Origin: Geodermatophilus saharensis
GTDB taxonomy: Bacteria > Actinomycetota > Actinomycetes > Mycobacteriales > Geodermatophilaceae
Assembly (NCBI RefSeq): GCF_900188205.1
Contig: NZ_FZOH01000002.1
Coordinates: forward strand, 124,001-188,000
Reading direction: 5' to 3'
DNA length: 64,000 nt
Shown: one piece after another, positions 9,325 through 17,329 of the stretch
How positions within the stretch are numbered: position 1 is the stretch's first letter
How the letters are laid out: the number at the start of each line of letters is the position of its first letter
Notes under the pieces: model-generated
Database searches by the model: none
What the model saw: the letters and a program-made list of their open reading frames with translations, nothing else
What the model was told of the DNA's origin: nothing
Program-made: the position numbers and the translations under genes

Positions 9325-9411
9325 GGCTCACGAGAGGCAGCGCGAAGCACCTGGCTGGCTGCCCGGCAACCTCTTCCTCCGTCTGAGGTGCTCCCAGGGG
9401 AAGAGCCGGCC
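9325..9411 (+). promoter_or_regulatory. SAM-IV riboswitch
   Basis: The leader of metY contains a SAM-I/SAM-IV-like aptamer. A closing helix GGCTC (9325-9329) pairs with GAGCC (9403-9407), and a CACGAGAGGCAGCG arm is followed by the conserved core GCCCGGCAAC at 9361-9370 and a GAGGTGCTCCCAGGGGAAGAGCC 3' part. The arrangement and actinobacterial context match SAM-IV rather than SAM-I. It should switch off metY-metX when S-adenosylmethionine is plentiful. The expression platform, about 9412-9480, has no clear U-run terminator, so control of translation start is plausible. Confidence 0.87.
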
Positions 9412-9485
9412 GTGCGGCGCCCGCCGCCCGGCAAGGACGGAGCACCTGTGCGCCGCAGGTCCTCCGGGACGAGAGGAGACGGCGC

Positions 9486-10778
9486 GTGACCGACCCGAAG
9501 AGCTGGAGTTTCGAGACCCGGCAGATCCACGCCGGGACCAGCCCCGACCCCACCACCGGGGCCCGGGCGCTGCCCATCTACGCCACCACCAGCTACCAGT
9601 TCCGCGACACCCAGCACGCCGCGGACCTGTTCGCGCTGGCCGAGCTGGGCAACATCTACACGCGGATCATGAACCCCACGCAGGACGCGCTCGAGCAGCG
9701 CGTGGCCTCCCTCGAGGGCGGCGTCGCGGCGCTCGCGGTGGCCAGCGGCCAGGCCGCCGAGACCCTGGCGCTGCTCAACGTCGCCGAGGCCGGCAGCCAC
9801 GTCGTCGCCTCCGCCTCGCTCTACGGCGGCACCTACAACCTGCTGCACCACTCGCTGCCCAAGCTCGGCGTCGAGGTGTCCTTCGTGGAGGAGCCCGACG
9901 ACCCGCAGAACTGGCAGGCGCTGGTCCGCGAGAACACCAAGGCGTTCTACGGCGAGTCGATCGGCAACCCGAAGGGCGACGTCCTCGACATCACCGCCGT
10001 GGCCGAGGTGGCGCACCGCAACGGCGTGCCGCTGATCGTCGACAACACCATCGCCACGCCGTACCTGGTGCGCCCGCTGGAGCACGGCGCCGACGTCGTC
10101 GTGCACTCGGCCACCAAGTACCTCGGCGGGCACGGCACCGCGATCGCCGGCGTCATCGTCGACGGCGGCGGGTTCGACTGGACGTCGGGGAAGTTCCCCG
10201 GGTTCACCACGCCGGACCCGACCTACCACGGCGTCGTCTACGCCGACCTCGGCGCGCCGGCCTACGCGCTCAAGGCGCGGGTGCAGTTGCTGCGCGACCT
10301 CGGCCCGGCCATCAGCCCGTTCAACGCCTGGCTGGTGGTGCAGGGGATCGAGACGCTGTCGCTGCGCATGGAGCGGCACGTGGCCAACGCCCAGCGGGTG
10401 GCCGAGTTCCTCGAGGCGCACGACGAGGTGGAGGCGGTGCACTACGCCGGCCTGCCGTCCTCGCCCTGGCACGCCGCCCAGCAGCGCTACGCCCCCAAGG
10501 GCGCCGGCGCGGTGCTGGCCTTCGAGATCCGCGGCGGCATCGAGGCGGGGAAGCGGTTCGTCGAGGGGCTGGAGCTGCACAGCCACGTGGCCAACATCGG
10601 CGACGTGCGCAGCCTGGTCATCCACCCGGCGTCCACGACCCACTCGCAGCTGACCGCCGACGAGCAGCTGACCGCCGGCGTCACCCCGGGCCTGGTCCGG
10701 CTGGCCGCCGGCCTGGAGGGGATCGAGGACGTCCTGGCCGACCTCGAGGCCGGGTTCCGCGCCGCCAAGGGGGCCTGA
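9486..10778 (+). CDS. metY: O-acetylhomoserine aminocarboxypropyltransferase (sulfhydrylase)
   Basis: 430 residues, Cys/Met-metabolism PLP family. The PLP-binding lysine is Lys211 in [10 protein letters not shown]. The N-terminus (FETRQIHAG, then [10 protein letters not shown]) and the length above 420 residues favour MetY, the O-acetylhomoserine/sulfide enzyme, over MetB or MetZ. It makes homocysteine directly from sulfide. GTG start with a GAGAGGAG ribosome site. It lies just downstream of a SAM riboswitch and one base before metX, which supplies its substrate. Confidence 0.96.
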   Translation: MTDPKSWSFETRQIHAGTSPDPTTGARALPIYATTSYQFRDTQHAADLFALAELGNIYTRIMNPTQDALEQRVASLEGGVAALAVASGQAAETLALLNVAEAGSHVVASASLYGGTYNLLHHSLPKLGVEVSFVEEPDDPQNWQALVRENTKAFYGESIGNPKGDVLDITAVAEVAHRNGVPLIVDNTIATPYLVRPLEHGADVVVHSATKYLGGHGTAIAGVIVDGGGFDWTSGKFPGFTTPDPTYHGVVYADLGAPAYALKARVQLLRDLGPAISPFNAWLVVQGIETLSLRMERHVANAQRVAEFLEAHDEVEAVHYAGLPSSPWHAAQQRYAPKGAGAVLAFEIRGGIEAGKRFVEGLELHSHVANIGDVRSLVIHPASTTHSQLTADEQLTAGVTPGLVRLAAGLEGIEDVLADLEAGFRAAKGA

Positions 10779-10779
10779 C

Positions 10780-11862
10780 GTGACCGGGGTGCGGGACCTC
10801 CCGGGGTCCCGCACCCCGCCGCGCACCGGCGGGTGGCGCGACGGCGACCCCGCCGGGGACCGGCTGTTCCTCGACCTGGACGGACCGGTCCGCCTCGAGC
10901 GCGGCGGGGTGCTGCCCGGCGTCCGGGTCGCCTACGAGACGTGGGGGACGCTCGCCCCCGACGGCGGCAACGCGGTGCTGGTCGAGCACGCGCTCACCGG
11001 CGACAGCCACGTCACCGGCCCCGCCGGGCCCGGCCACCCGACGCCGGGCTGGTGGGCGTCGCTGGTGGGGCCGGGCGCGCCGCTGGACACCGACCGGCTC
11101 TTCGTCGTCTGCGCCAACGTGCTCGGCGGGTGCCAGGGCACCACGGGACCGTCGTCGACGGCGCCCGACGGCTCCCCGTGGGGGCCGCGGTTCCCCGAGG
11201 TGACGGTCGGCGACCAGGTGCTGGTCGAGGCGGCGCTGGCCGACGCGCTGGGGGTGCGCCGGTGGGCCGCCGTCGTCGGCGGGTCGATGGGCGGCATGCG
11301 GGCGCTGGAGTGGGCGGTCGCGCTGCCCGAGCGGGTGGCCGGGCTGTTCTTCCTCGCCTCCGGCGCCGCGGTCACCGCCGACCAGCTCGGCACGCAGACC
11401 ACCCAGCAGGCCGCCATCCGCGCCGACCCGGCCGCCGGGCTCGGCGTCGCCCGGCGGATCGCGCACCTGACCTACCGCAGTGCGCTGGAGCTGGAGGAGC
11501 GCTTCGGCGCGACCGTGCAGGACGACGGCCGGTTCGCCGTCGCCTCCTACCTGGAGCACCACGCCGACAAGCTCACCCGCCGCTTCGACGCCGGCAGTTA
11601 CCTGGTGCTCACCGAGGCGATGAACACCTGGGACGTCGGCCGCGGCCGGGGCGGGGTGGAGGCGGCGCTGGCCCGGGTGAGCGCGCGCGCCGTCGTCGCC
11701 GGGGTGGACAGCGACCGGCTCTACCCGCTGGACCTGCAGCAGCGGGTGGCCGACGGGCTCGGGGTGCCGCTGCGGGTGATCACCTCGCCGTACGGGCACG
11801 ACGGGTTCCTCATCGAGGCCGACGCCGTCGGCGCGCTGGTGCGCGAGCTGCTGGGTACCTGA
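10780..11862 (+). CDS. metX: Homoserine O-acetyltransferase
   Basis: 360 residues, alpha/beta-hydrolase fold. Nucleophile Ser169 in GGSMGGM, an Asp in VDSDRLYPL and His340 in YGHDGFL make the triad; the N-terminal VAYETWGTL and GGCQGTTGP are typical MetX motifs. It acetylates homoserine with acetyl-CoA to give the MetY substrate. A GTG start one base after the metY stop indicates one transcript under the SAM-IV switch. A few family members are succinyltransferases; sequence alone does not exclude this. Confidence 0.95.
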   Translation: MTGVRDLPGSRTPPRTGGWRDGDPAGDRLFLDLDGPVRLERGGVLPGVRVAYETWGTLAPDGGNAVLVEHALTGDSHVTGPAGPGHPTPGWWASLVGPGAPLDTDRLFVVCANVLGGCQGTTGPSSTAPDGSPWGPRFPEVTVGDQVLVEAALADALGVRRWAAVVGGSMGGMRALEWAVALPERVAGLFFLASGAAVTADQLGTQTTQQAAIRADPAAGLGVARRIAHLTYRSALELEERFGATVQDDGRFAVASYLEHHADKLTRRFDAGSYLVLTEAMNTWDVGRGRGGVEAALARVSARAVVAGVDSDRLYPLDLQQRVADGLGVPLRVITSPYGHDGFLIEADAVGALVRELLGT

Positions 11863-11878
11863 GGCCGTCCCCTTCCCC

Positions 11879-11941
11879 GTCGAGATCCCGTGATCTCGCC
11901 GCTCCGGGGCCCCCGGGCGGGCGAGATCACGGGATCTCGAC
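11879..11941. repeat. Perfect 22-bp inverted repeat built of two CGAGATC/GATCTCG palindromes
   Basis: Arms 11879-11900 and 11920-11941 are exact reverse complements around a 19-base GC-rich spacer, and each arm is itself a palindrome (CGAGATC-N4-GATCTCG). It lies between metX and the aldolase-like gene and ends 11 bases before that gene's GTG. It could terminate metX transcripts or cover the next start. The same palindrome core recurs at 54085-54141. Confidence 0.85.
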
Positions 11942-11952
11942 AGACTGACCCG

Positions 11953-13017
11953 GTGAGCGACGACGACCTCGAGACCCTGCGCCCGTCCTGCGACCGCGCC
12001 CTGTCCGGCCACGGCCCGGTGCGCGCCGGCGCGCTGCTGGCGACGATCCCGGCCGACACCGCGGTGGACCGCTACGGCGCGGGCGGCGTCGTCGCGGAGC
12101 TGGAGGCCGAGGTGGCCGGCCTGCTGGACAAGCCCGCGGCGGTGTACCTGCCCAGCGGCACGATGGCCCAGCAGGCCGTGCTGCGGGTGCACGCCGGGCG
12201 CACGCTGCGGCGCACCGTCGTCGCCCACCCCGAGTGCCACCTGTTCCAGCACGAGGACGGCGCGCTCGAGCGGCTGCACGGGCTGGTGCCGCGCCCGGTC
12301 GGCGACCGCAACCGGCTGCTGCTGCGCGCCGACCTCGACGCCGTCGCCGAGCCGCCGGCCGCGCTGGTGGTGGAGCTGCCCCAGCGCGACCTCGGCGGGC
12401 AGCTGCCGCCGTGGGACGACGTCGTCGAGCAGACGGCGTGGGCGCACGACGTGCACTCCGTGGCCCACCTCGACGGCGCCCGGCTGTGGGAGGCCACGGC
12501 CGGCTACGACCTGCCGCCGGCCGACCTCGCCGCCCCGTTCGACACCGTCTACGTCAGCTTCTACAAGGGCCTCGGCGCGCTGGCCGGGTGTTGCCTCGCC
12601 GGGCCGGCCGACGTCGTCGCCGAGGTGCGCGAGTGGCGGCACCGCATGGGCGGCACGCTGTTCGGGCTGTGGCCGGGCGCGGCGTCGGCACTGACCTGCC
12701 TGCGGCAGCGGCTGCCGCTGATGCCGCGCTACCTGGAGCGGGCGCGCGAGGTGGCCGCCTGCGTGCGCGACCTGCCCGGCGTGCGCGTCGTCCCCGACCC
12801 GCCGCAGACGCCGATGCTGCACCTGCTGCTGGAGACCACGCCGGAGGCGTTCGGCGCCGCCGCGCGGGAGCTCGCCGAGGGAGGGCTGTGGACCTGGCCC
12901 TCGGCGGCGTCCACCGGCGACCCGGCCGTGCTGCGCGTCGAGCTCGGCGCCGGTGACGCGACGCTGGCCCTGTCCCTCGACGAGATCCGCGCCGCCGTCG
13001 CCCGCTTGGCGAGGTGA
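11953..13017 (+). CDS. Threonine-aldolase-like PLP enzyme (beta-eliminating lyase family)
   Basis: 354 residues, fold-type I PLP enzyme. Lys205 in SFYKGLGALAG is the expected Schiff-base lysine, HLDGARLWE supplies the PLP-contacting Asp/Arg region, and [13 protein letters not shown] near the N-terminus resembles low-specificity L-threonine aldolases, which cleave threonine to glycine and acetaldehyde. The GTG start has no good ribosome site and lies directly behind a large inverted repeat. Related lyases share the fold, so substrate is not certain. Confidence 0.82.
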   Translation: MSDDDLETLRPSCDRALSGHGPVRAGALLATIPADTAVDRYGAGGVVAELEAEVAGLLDKPAAVYLPSGTMAQQAVLRVHAGRTLRRTVVAHPECHLFQHEDGALERLHGLVPRPVGDRNRLLLRADLDAVAEPPAALVVELPQRDLGGQLPPWDDVVEQTAWAHDVHSVAHLDGARLWEATAGYDLPPADLAAPFDTVYVSFYKGLGALAGCCLAGPADVVAEVREWRHRMGGTLFGLWPGAASALTCLRQRLPLMPRYLERAREVAACVRDLPGVRVVPDPPQTPMLHLLLETTPEAFGAAARELAEGGLWTWPSAASTGDPAVLRVELGAGDATLALSLDEIRAAVARLAR

Positions 13018-13018
13018 G

Positions 13019-13086
13019 GGAACGGCCCCCTCGCAGGGCCCCGCCGCGAGCCTGCGAGCGGTGGGGGGCGAGGGGGGTCCTTCGTC
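13019..13086. terminator. Hairpin between convergent genes (GAACGGCC...GGTCCTTC family)
   Basis: The segment starts GGAACGGCC and ends GGTCCTTCGTC, with arms CCCCCTCGC and GCGAGGGGG that can pair across an internal GC-rich hairpin. It fills the gap between two converging genes, ending on the stop codon of the minus-strand gene. A second copy with compensating base changes is at 21318-21385. Likely a bidirectional terminator without a U tract. Confidence 0.7.
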
Positions 13087-13663
13087 AGTCGGCGGCGTCG
13101 CCCGGGATGTGCCCGGCCGGGGGCAGCGGGCGGCGCACGACCGGCCGCACCTTGCGGGCCGCGGGCAGCCGCTCGGTGTAGCTCGCCGCGTTGAGCCGGA
13201 TGTGGGTCAGGTCGTCGTCGGTGACCTGCCGCCGCACCGTCGCCGGGACACCGGCCACCAGGGAGCCCGGCGGCACCTCCGTCCCCTGCGTGACGACGGC
13301 GCCGGCGGCCACGATCGAGCCCGCGCCGATGACCGCGCCGTTCATGACGACGCTGCCCATGCCGATCAGGACGTCGTCGCCGATGCGCGCGCCGTGCAGC
13401 ACCACCCGGTGGCCCACGGTCACGCCGCGGCCGATGACCAGCGGGAAACCGGGGTCGGAGTGCAACGTGCTGCCGTCCTGCACGTTGGAGCCCTCGCCGA
13501 TCTCGATGACCTCGTGGTCGGCGCGCGCGACCGCCCCGTACCAGATGCTCGAGTGCGGCCCCATCGTGACCGCGCCGACCACCACCGCCGTCGGCGCGAC
13601 GAACGCCTCGTCGTCGATGGCCGGCGCGCCGAACTCCAACTGAGCGATGTAGTTGTCCGCCAC
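13085..13663 (-). CDS. Gamma carbonic anhydrase family protein (left-handed beta-helix)
   Basis: 192 residues. Repeated hexapeptides such as IGRGVTVGHRVV and IGAGSIVAAGAVV form a left-handed beta helix. The three histidines expected to bind zinc are in STLHSDPG and VGHRVVLHG, and QDGSTLH matches gamma carbonic anhydrases of the CaiE/PaaY/YrdA type. Such proteins hydrate CO2 or act as hexapeptide acyltransferases; the intact ligands favour a metal-binding member. GTG start at 13663. It converges on the aldolase-like gene across a hairpin. Confidence 0.87.
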   Translation of the reverse strand: MADNYIAQLEFGAPAIDDEAFVAPTAVVVGAVTMGPHSSIWYGAVARADHEVIEIGEGSNVQDGSTLHSDPGFPLVIGRGVTVGHRVVLHGARIGDDVLIGMGSVVMNGAVIGAGSIVAAGAVVTQGTEVPPGSLVAGVPATVRRQVTDDDLTHIRLNAASYTERLPAARKVRPVVRRPLPPAGHIPGDAAD

Positions 13664-13726
13664 GACCCCACCCCAGCACAACCGGCCCCTGGACGGCACC
13701 CGGGACGGCGGCCAGGATCGGCGCCC

Positions 13727-14308
13727 GTGACCGTGCCGACCGACCTGCCGGTGCTCGCCTTCCCCGACCAGGCCGCCTTCGAGGCGTGGCTGGAGGCCGA
13801 GCACGCCACCGCGCCCGGCCTGTACGTGAAGCTGGCCAAGAAGGGCGCCGGGGTGCCGTCGCTGACCTACGCCGAGCTGGTCGAGTCCGTGCTGTGCTTC
13901 GGCTGGATCGACGGCCGCTCCAACCGCTTCGACGAGCAGTGGTACCTCATCCGCGTCACCCCGCGCCGGCCGCGCAGCGTGTGGTCGCAGAAGAACGTGG
14001 CCGCCGTCGCCGAGCTCACCGCGGCCGGCCGGATGCGCCCGGCCGGGCTGGCGCAGGTGGCGGCGGCACAGGCCGACGGCCGCTGGGACCGCGCCTACGC
14101 CGGGCCGGCCACCGCCACCGTCCCCGACGACCTCACCGCCGCGCTGGACGCCGAACCCGCCGCGCGGGCGGCCTTCGACGCGCTCGACGGGCAGAACCGC
14201 TACGCCGTCCTGTACCGCGTGCACACCGCCGCGACCCCGGCCACCCGGGCGAAGCGGATCGCCGCGCTGGTGCAGATGCTCGCCGAGGGCCGCCGCCCAC
14301 ACCCGTGA
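13727..14308 (+). CDS. YdeI/OmpD-associated family protein
   Basis: 193 residues from GTG 13727. The N-terminal AFEAWLEAEHA, central VLCFGWIDGRSNRFDE and RPRSVWSQKNV, and the C-terminal TPATRAKRIAALVQML are characteristic of YdeI-like proteins (bacteriocin-protection, OmpD-associated). Biochemical role is poorly known. No signal peptide, so cytoplasmic. It is divergent from the carbonic anhydrase and converges on the NlpC/P60 gene with one base between stops. Confidence 0.88.
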   Translation: MTVPTDLPVLAFPDQAAFEAWLEAEHATAPGLYVKLAKKGAGVPSLTYAELVESVLCFGWIDGRSNRFDEQWYLIRVTPRRPRSVWSQKNVAAVAELTAAGRMRPAGLAQVAAAQADGRWDRAYAGPATATVPDDLTAALDAEPAARAAFDALDGQNRYAVLYRVHTAATPATRAKRIAALVQMLAEGRRPHP

Positions 14309-14309
14309 G

Positions 14310-15326
14310 TCATGCCACGCGGACGGCGCCGCGGTACCCGGCCTGGTCGACGCTGGTCACCGCGACCGGCTGCCCGAACGTGCGGGCGTGCACCATGCGG
14401 CCGTCGCCGATGTAGATGCCGACGTGGCTGACCGGCGAGTAGAAGTACACGATGTCGCCCGGCAGCAGCTCGGCCCGCGAGACCGGCGTGCCCATCGTCG
14501 ACTGCGCCTTGCTCGAGTGCGGCAGCGAGATCCCGGCGGCGGCGTAGGCGTACTGGGTCAGCCCCGAGCAGTCGAACCCGTCGGGCCCGGAGGAGCCCCA
14601 CACGTAGGGGTCGCCGAGCTGGGCCAGGGCGGTCTCGACGGCGGTGGCGGCGGCGGGCCCGGGGGCTCCGGCCGCGGCGACGGCGGCCGGCGGCGCGGCC
14701 AGGACCGGCCCGGCCAGCGCCGCGGTGACCCGCGCCTGCTCGGCCGCCGTCAGCCGCTCGAAGTCGGCCTCGTAGCGGTCCACCTCGGCCTGCACCTGCG
14801 CCTGCTGCTCCTCCAGCGTGCGCAGCGCCGCGGTGGCCTCGGCGGCGGCCGCGTCGGCCGAGGCCCGGGTCTCGGCGGCACGGGCCTGGGCGGCGGCGAC
14901 GTCGGTGAGGACGCCGTCGGTGTGGTCGGCGATGAGGTCGATCATGGTCATCTGCGCGATGAGGTCGTCGGCGGAGTCGCTGCCGAGGAACGCGGCCACG
15001 CGGGACCGGGTGGTGCCGGTGTAGCCGCTCTGGGCGATGGCGCGGATGGCCGGCTCGTAGGTCGCGAGGGTGGCCTCGGCGTCGTCGGCGGTGCGGTCGG
15101 CGTCGGTGGCGGCCTGCTGCTGGGCCTCGACGGCCAGCTGCGCCTGGTGCACCTGCTCGTCGAGCGCGGTGAGCCGCCGGCCGGCCTCCTCGACCAGCTG
15201 CGCGGCCTCCTCGGCGGTGGAGGGCGCGGCCGCGGCCGACCCGGGGACGAGCACGAGGGCCACCAGGCCGGTGGCGGCGAGGACCGCGCCCGTCCAGCGG
15301 CGTCCCGTCGTCCGGTTGCGCTGCAC
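14310..15326 (-). CDS. Secreted NlpC/P60 peptidoglycan endopeptidase (RipA-like)
   Basis: 338 residues. Cleavable signal peptide (hydrophobic ALVLVPGSAAAA), a long Ala/Glu/Gln-rich coiled coil over roughly 40-205, a flexible Ala/Pro linker, then an NlpC/P60 domain. Catalytic Cys lies in DGFDCSGLT and catalytic His in SHVGIYIG. Family enzymes cut D-Glu-meso-DAP stem-peptide bonds during cell separation, with the coiled coil restraining the domain. GTG start with GGGGAGG upstream. I looked for a ydaO-type riboswitch in the leader and saw none. Confidence 0.94.
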   Translation of the reverse strand: MQRNRTTGRRWTGAVLAATGLVALVLVPGSAAAAPSTAEEAAQLVEEAGRRLTALDEQVHQAQLAVEAQQQAATDADRTADDAEATLATYEPAIRAIAQSGYTGTTRSRVAAFLGSDSADDLIAQMTMIDLIADHTDGVLTDVAAAQARAAETRASADAAAAEATAALRTLEEQQAQVQAEVDRYEADFERLTAAEQARVTAALAGPVLAAPPAAVAAAGAPGPAAATAVETALAQLGDPYVWGSSGPDGFDCSGLTQYAYAAAGISLPHSSKAQSTMGTPVSRAELLPGDIVYFYSPVSHVGIYIGDGRMVHARTFGQPVAVTSVDQAGYRGAVRVA

Positions 15327-15494
15327 GATCGGCCTCCCCCTGCCGCCGTCCCGGGCGGCCCCCTGTGGTCGACACGGACCGTAGGGAGGTGATCAGCGGA
15401 GCGTGTGCAGGGCGCGCGGTGATCGGGACGGGCGGGACCTCACCGGTCCCGTTCGTCCCACCCGCCCCGGGGGTCGCGGCGAGGAGCCGGTCCT

Positions 15495-15584
15495 GTCAGG
15501 GGGCGGTGCCGTCAGGGGGCGGTGCCGTCAGGACGGTGCCGTCAGGACGGTGCTGTCAGGACGGTGCCGTCAGGAGGCGGTGCT
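15495..15584. repeat. Six-unit tandem repeat of GTCAGG(A/G)...GGTGCC
   Basis: Units: two of 16 bases (GTCAGGGGGCGGTGCC, 15495-15526), three of 14 (GTCAGGACGGTGCC/T, 15527-15568) and one of 16 (15569-15584). The array sits behind the next minus-strand gene and the last unit covers its stop codon and last codons. Length variation between strains is likely. No spacer structure, so not CRISPR. Confidence 0.9.
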
Positions 15585-16043
15585 GCGCCGCCGGTCGGGC
15601 GCCATGGGGACGAGCGCGTCGGAGACGGCTCCGGTGACGAAGGAGTAGAGGGCCTTGCCGGCCACGTCGACGACGCGGTCGCGGCGGTCCCACGTCCACG
15701 GCGGGTCACCGACGCCGGTGGCGTTCTCCAGGGTCTGGTCGGTGGCCAGCCGGACCGAGGTGTGCCAGGCCGACGCGCGCCAGCCGCGCAGCCCGCTGGC
15801 CGACCAGACGCCGCGCAGCGCGCCGACGGCGGCGCCGGTACCCCAGTGCATGAGGTGGTTGCGGACGAACGGGCGTTCGGAGCCGGGCGGCCGGCGGCGG
15901 GTGGCCAGCGCGGTCAGCGTGCGGCCCGGCACGTAGGAGTCCGGTCGCCCGGTCACCTGCTGTTCGGCCTTCTCGGCCAGGGTCATCGCCGCGGTGCCGG
16001 CCAGACCGGCCAGGGCACCGCGCATCGCCGCTCGTCCCAGCAT
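15570..16043 (-). CDS. Conserved hypothetical protein, possibly membrane-associated
   Basis: 157 residues. An N-terminal Ala/Gly-rich helix (GALAGLAGTAAMTLAEKAEQ) is followed by HWGTGAAVGALRGV and, near the C-terminus, AGKALYSFVTGAVSDAL, recalling small actinobacterial membrane proteins of the DUF1440 type; I am not sure of the family. An internal ATG at 16025 is an alternative start. Its end runs into the tandem repeat, so C-terminal residues may vary between strains. Confidence 0.65.
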   Translation of the reverse strand: MLGRAAMRGALAGLAGTAAMTLAEKAEQQVTGRPDSYVPGRTLTALATRRRPPGSERPFVRNHLMHWGTGAAVGALRGVWSASGLRGWRASAWHTSVRLATDQTLENATGVGDPPWTWDRRDRVVDVAGKALYSFVTGAVSDALVPMAPDRRRSTAS

Positions 16044-16115
16044 GGCCAGGCCCTACCCGCGGGCCGGGGCTCCCCGAACCTGGCGGCGTCCGGTGGGGGG
16101 CGGCTGGTCCGTCGT

Positions 16116-16418
16116 CTAGCCGGCCAGGGGCTCCTGGGCGTCGAGGCCGGCCACGCGCTGCAGGTCGCGCAGGACGGCCGACAGCTCGTCGGCGGTCCAC
16201 GGCTCGCAGCAGTCGCAGCCGTCCTCGCTGAAGCAGCGCAGGCCCAGCGTCCCGCCGGCCTGGTCCTCGTCGATGGACAGGTGCCCGCTCGACGGCGAGC
16301 GGTGGCAGGCACACCCGGAGGCGCACAGCCCGATGCCCCAGCCGGAGACGACGACCGTCCGGCCGTCGTCCCAGATCTGGCCCACCTGGAAGACGGAGGG
16401 CTTCTGCGTGCGGGTCAT
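16116..16418 (-). CDS. Cysteine-rich small protein, unknown function
   Basis: 100 residues from ATG 16418, with GGGGAG 8 bases upstream; a longer open frame to 16520 lacks a start signal. Two Cys clusters, CASGCAC and CFSEDGCDCC, give eight cysteines in the middle third, suggesting zinc or another metal, followed by a helical C-terminus (LSAVLRDLQRVAG). No signal peptide, so the cysteines are probably ligands rather than disulfides. I do not recognise the family. The upstream 100 bases are richer in A/T than their surroundings and may hold the promoter. Confidence 0.65.
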   Translation of the reverse strand: MTRTQKPSVFQVGQIWDDGRTVVVSGWGIGLCASGCACHRSPSSGHLSIDEDQAGGTLGLRCFSEDGCDCCEPWTADELSAVLRDLQRVAGLDAQEPLAG

Positions 16419-16569
16419 GGAGTGCTCCCCTCGACGCCCCCACTGCCGGAGGCTGCTGCGGTTGCGCCGAAAAGTAATCCGCGAACCGGGTTTGAGGGCA
16501 TCACCCCTGCGGTATGACACGGCGTTTCGACGCCTTGCGTCACAGCTGCCCCACGGGTGGGGCGGCGCC

Positions 16570-17253
16570 TCACACGTCGGTGACCCGCAGCCCGGCGTGC
16601 GCCTTGTACCGCCGGTTGACGCTGATCAGGTTGGCGGTGAGCGCCTCGACCTGGCGCGCGTTGCGCAGCCGGCCGGCGTAGATCCCGCGCATGCCCGGTA
16701 CCAGACCGGCCAGGGCCTGGACCAGGTCGGTGGCCTCGCGGTCGTCGCCGAGCACCAGGACGTCGGTGCCGACGTCGGTCACCTCCGGGTCCTCGAGCAG
16801 GACGGCGCTCACGTGGTGGAACGCGGCGACGACGCGGCTGTCGGGGAGCAGCGCCGCAGCCTGCTGGGCGGCCGAGCCCTCCTCGACCGGGAGCGCGAAG
16901 CAGCCCTGCTTGTCGAAGCCGAGCGGGTTCACGCAGTCGACCACGATCTTCCCGGCGAGCTCCTCGCGCAGGCCGGCCAGCAGGTGGCCGTGCCCCTCCC
17001 AGGGCACGGCCACGACGACGACGTCCCCGGCCCGGGCCGCGCCGTGGTTGTCGGCGCCGGTGACGTCGCCCCCCGTGGCGCCGGCGAGGTCGGCGGCGGT
17101 GGCGGAGGCCCGCCCGGCGTCCCGGCTGCCCAGCACCACCCGCACGCCGGCGGCGGCGAACCGCCGGGCCAGGCCGCGCCCCTGCGGGCCGGTGCCGCCC
17201 AGCACCGCCACGGTCAGGCCCTCGGGCACGCCGGCCCCGCTCGCCTCGGTCAC
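16570..17253 (-). CDS. npdG: F420-dependent NADP reductase-like protein (NpdG family)
   Basis: 227 residues from GTG 17253, with GAGGAGG six bases upstream. Rossmann N-terminus VAVLGGTGPQGRGLARR, then VLGSRDAGRA that would bind the NADP ribose phosphate, VVVAVPWEGH and DCVNPLGF, as in F420H2:NADP oxidoreductases. These move hydride between NADPH and deazaflavin F420. The next gene downstream of the promoter side, a luciferase-like oxidoreductase, is of an F420-using family, which supports the assignment. Confidence 0.88.
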   Translation of the reverse strand: MTEASGAGVPEGLTVAVLGGTGPQGRGLARRFAAAGVRVVLGSRDAGRASATAADLAGATGGDVTGADNHGAARAGDVVVVAVPWEGHGHLLAGLREELAGKIVVDCVNPLGFDKQGCFALPVEEGSAAQQAAALLPDSRVVAAFHHVSAVLLEDPEVTDVGTDVLVLGDDREATDLVQALAGLVPGMRGIYAGRLRNARQVEALTANLISVNRRYKAHAGLRVTDV

Positions 17254-17329
17254 AGGACGCCTCCTCGCCGCGCTCCCCGGCGGAGCACCCGGGCCGGACG
17301 CTAGCCGACGGCCCGGCGGCGGCCGCCGG

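Noticed and set aside
15327-15494. ydaO (c-di-AMP) riboswitch before the NlpC/P60 gene
   Set aside because: Such switches are common before cell-wall hydrolases in actinobacteria, but the conserved ydaO core is not visible here.
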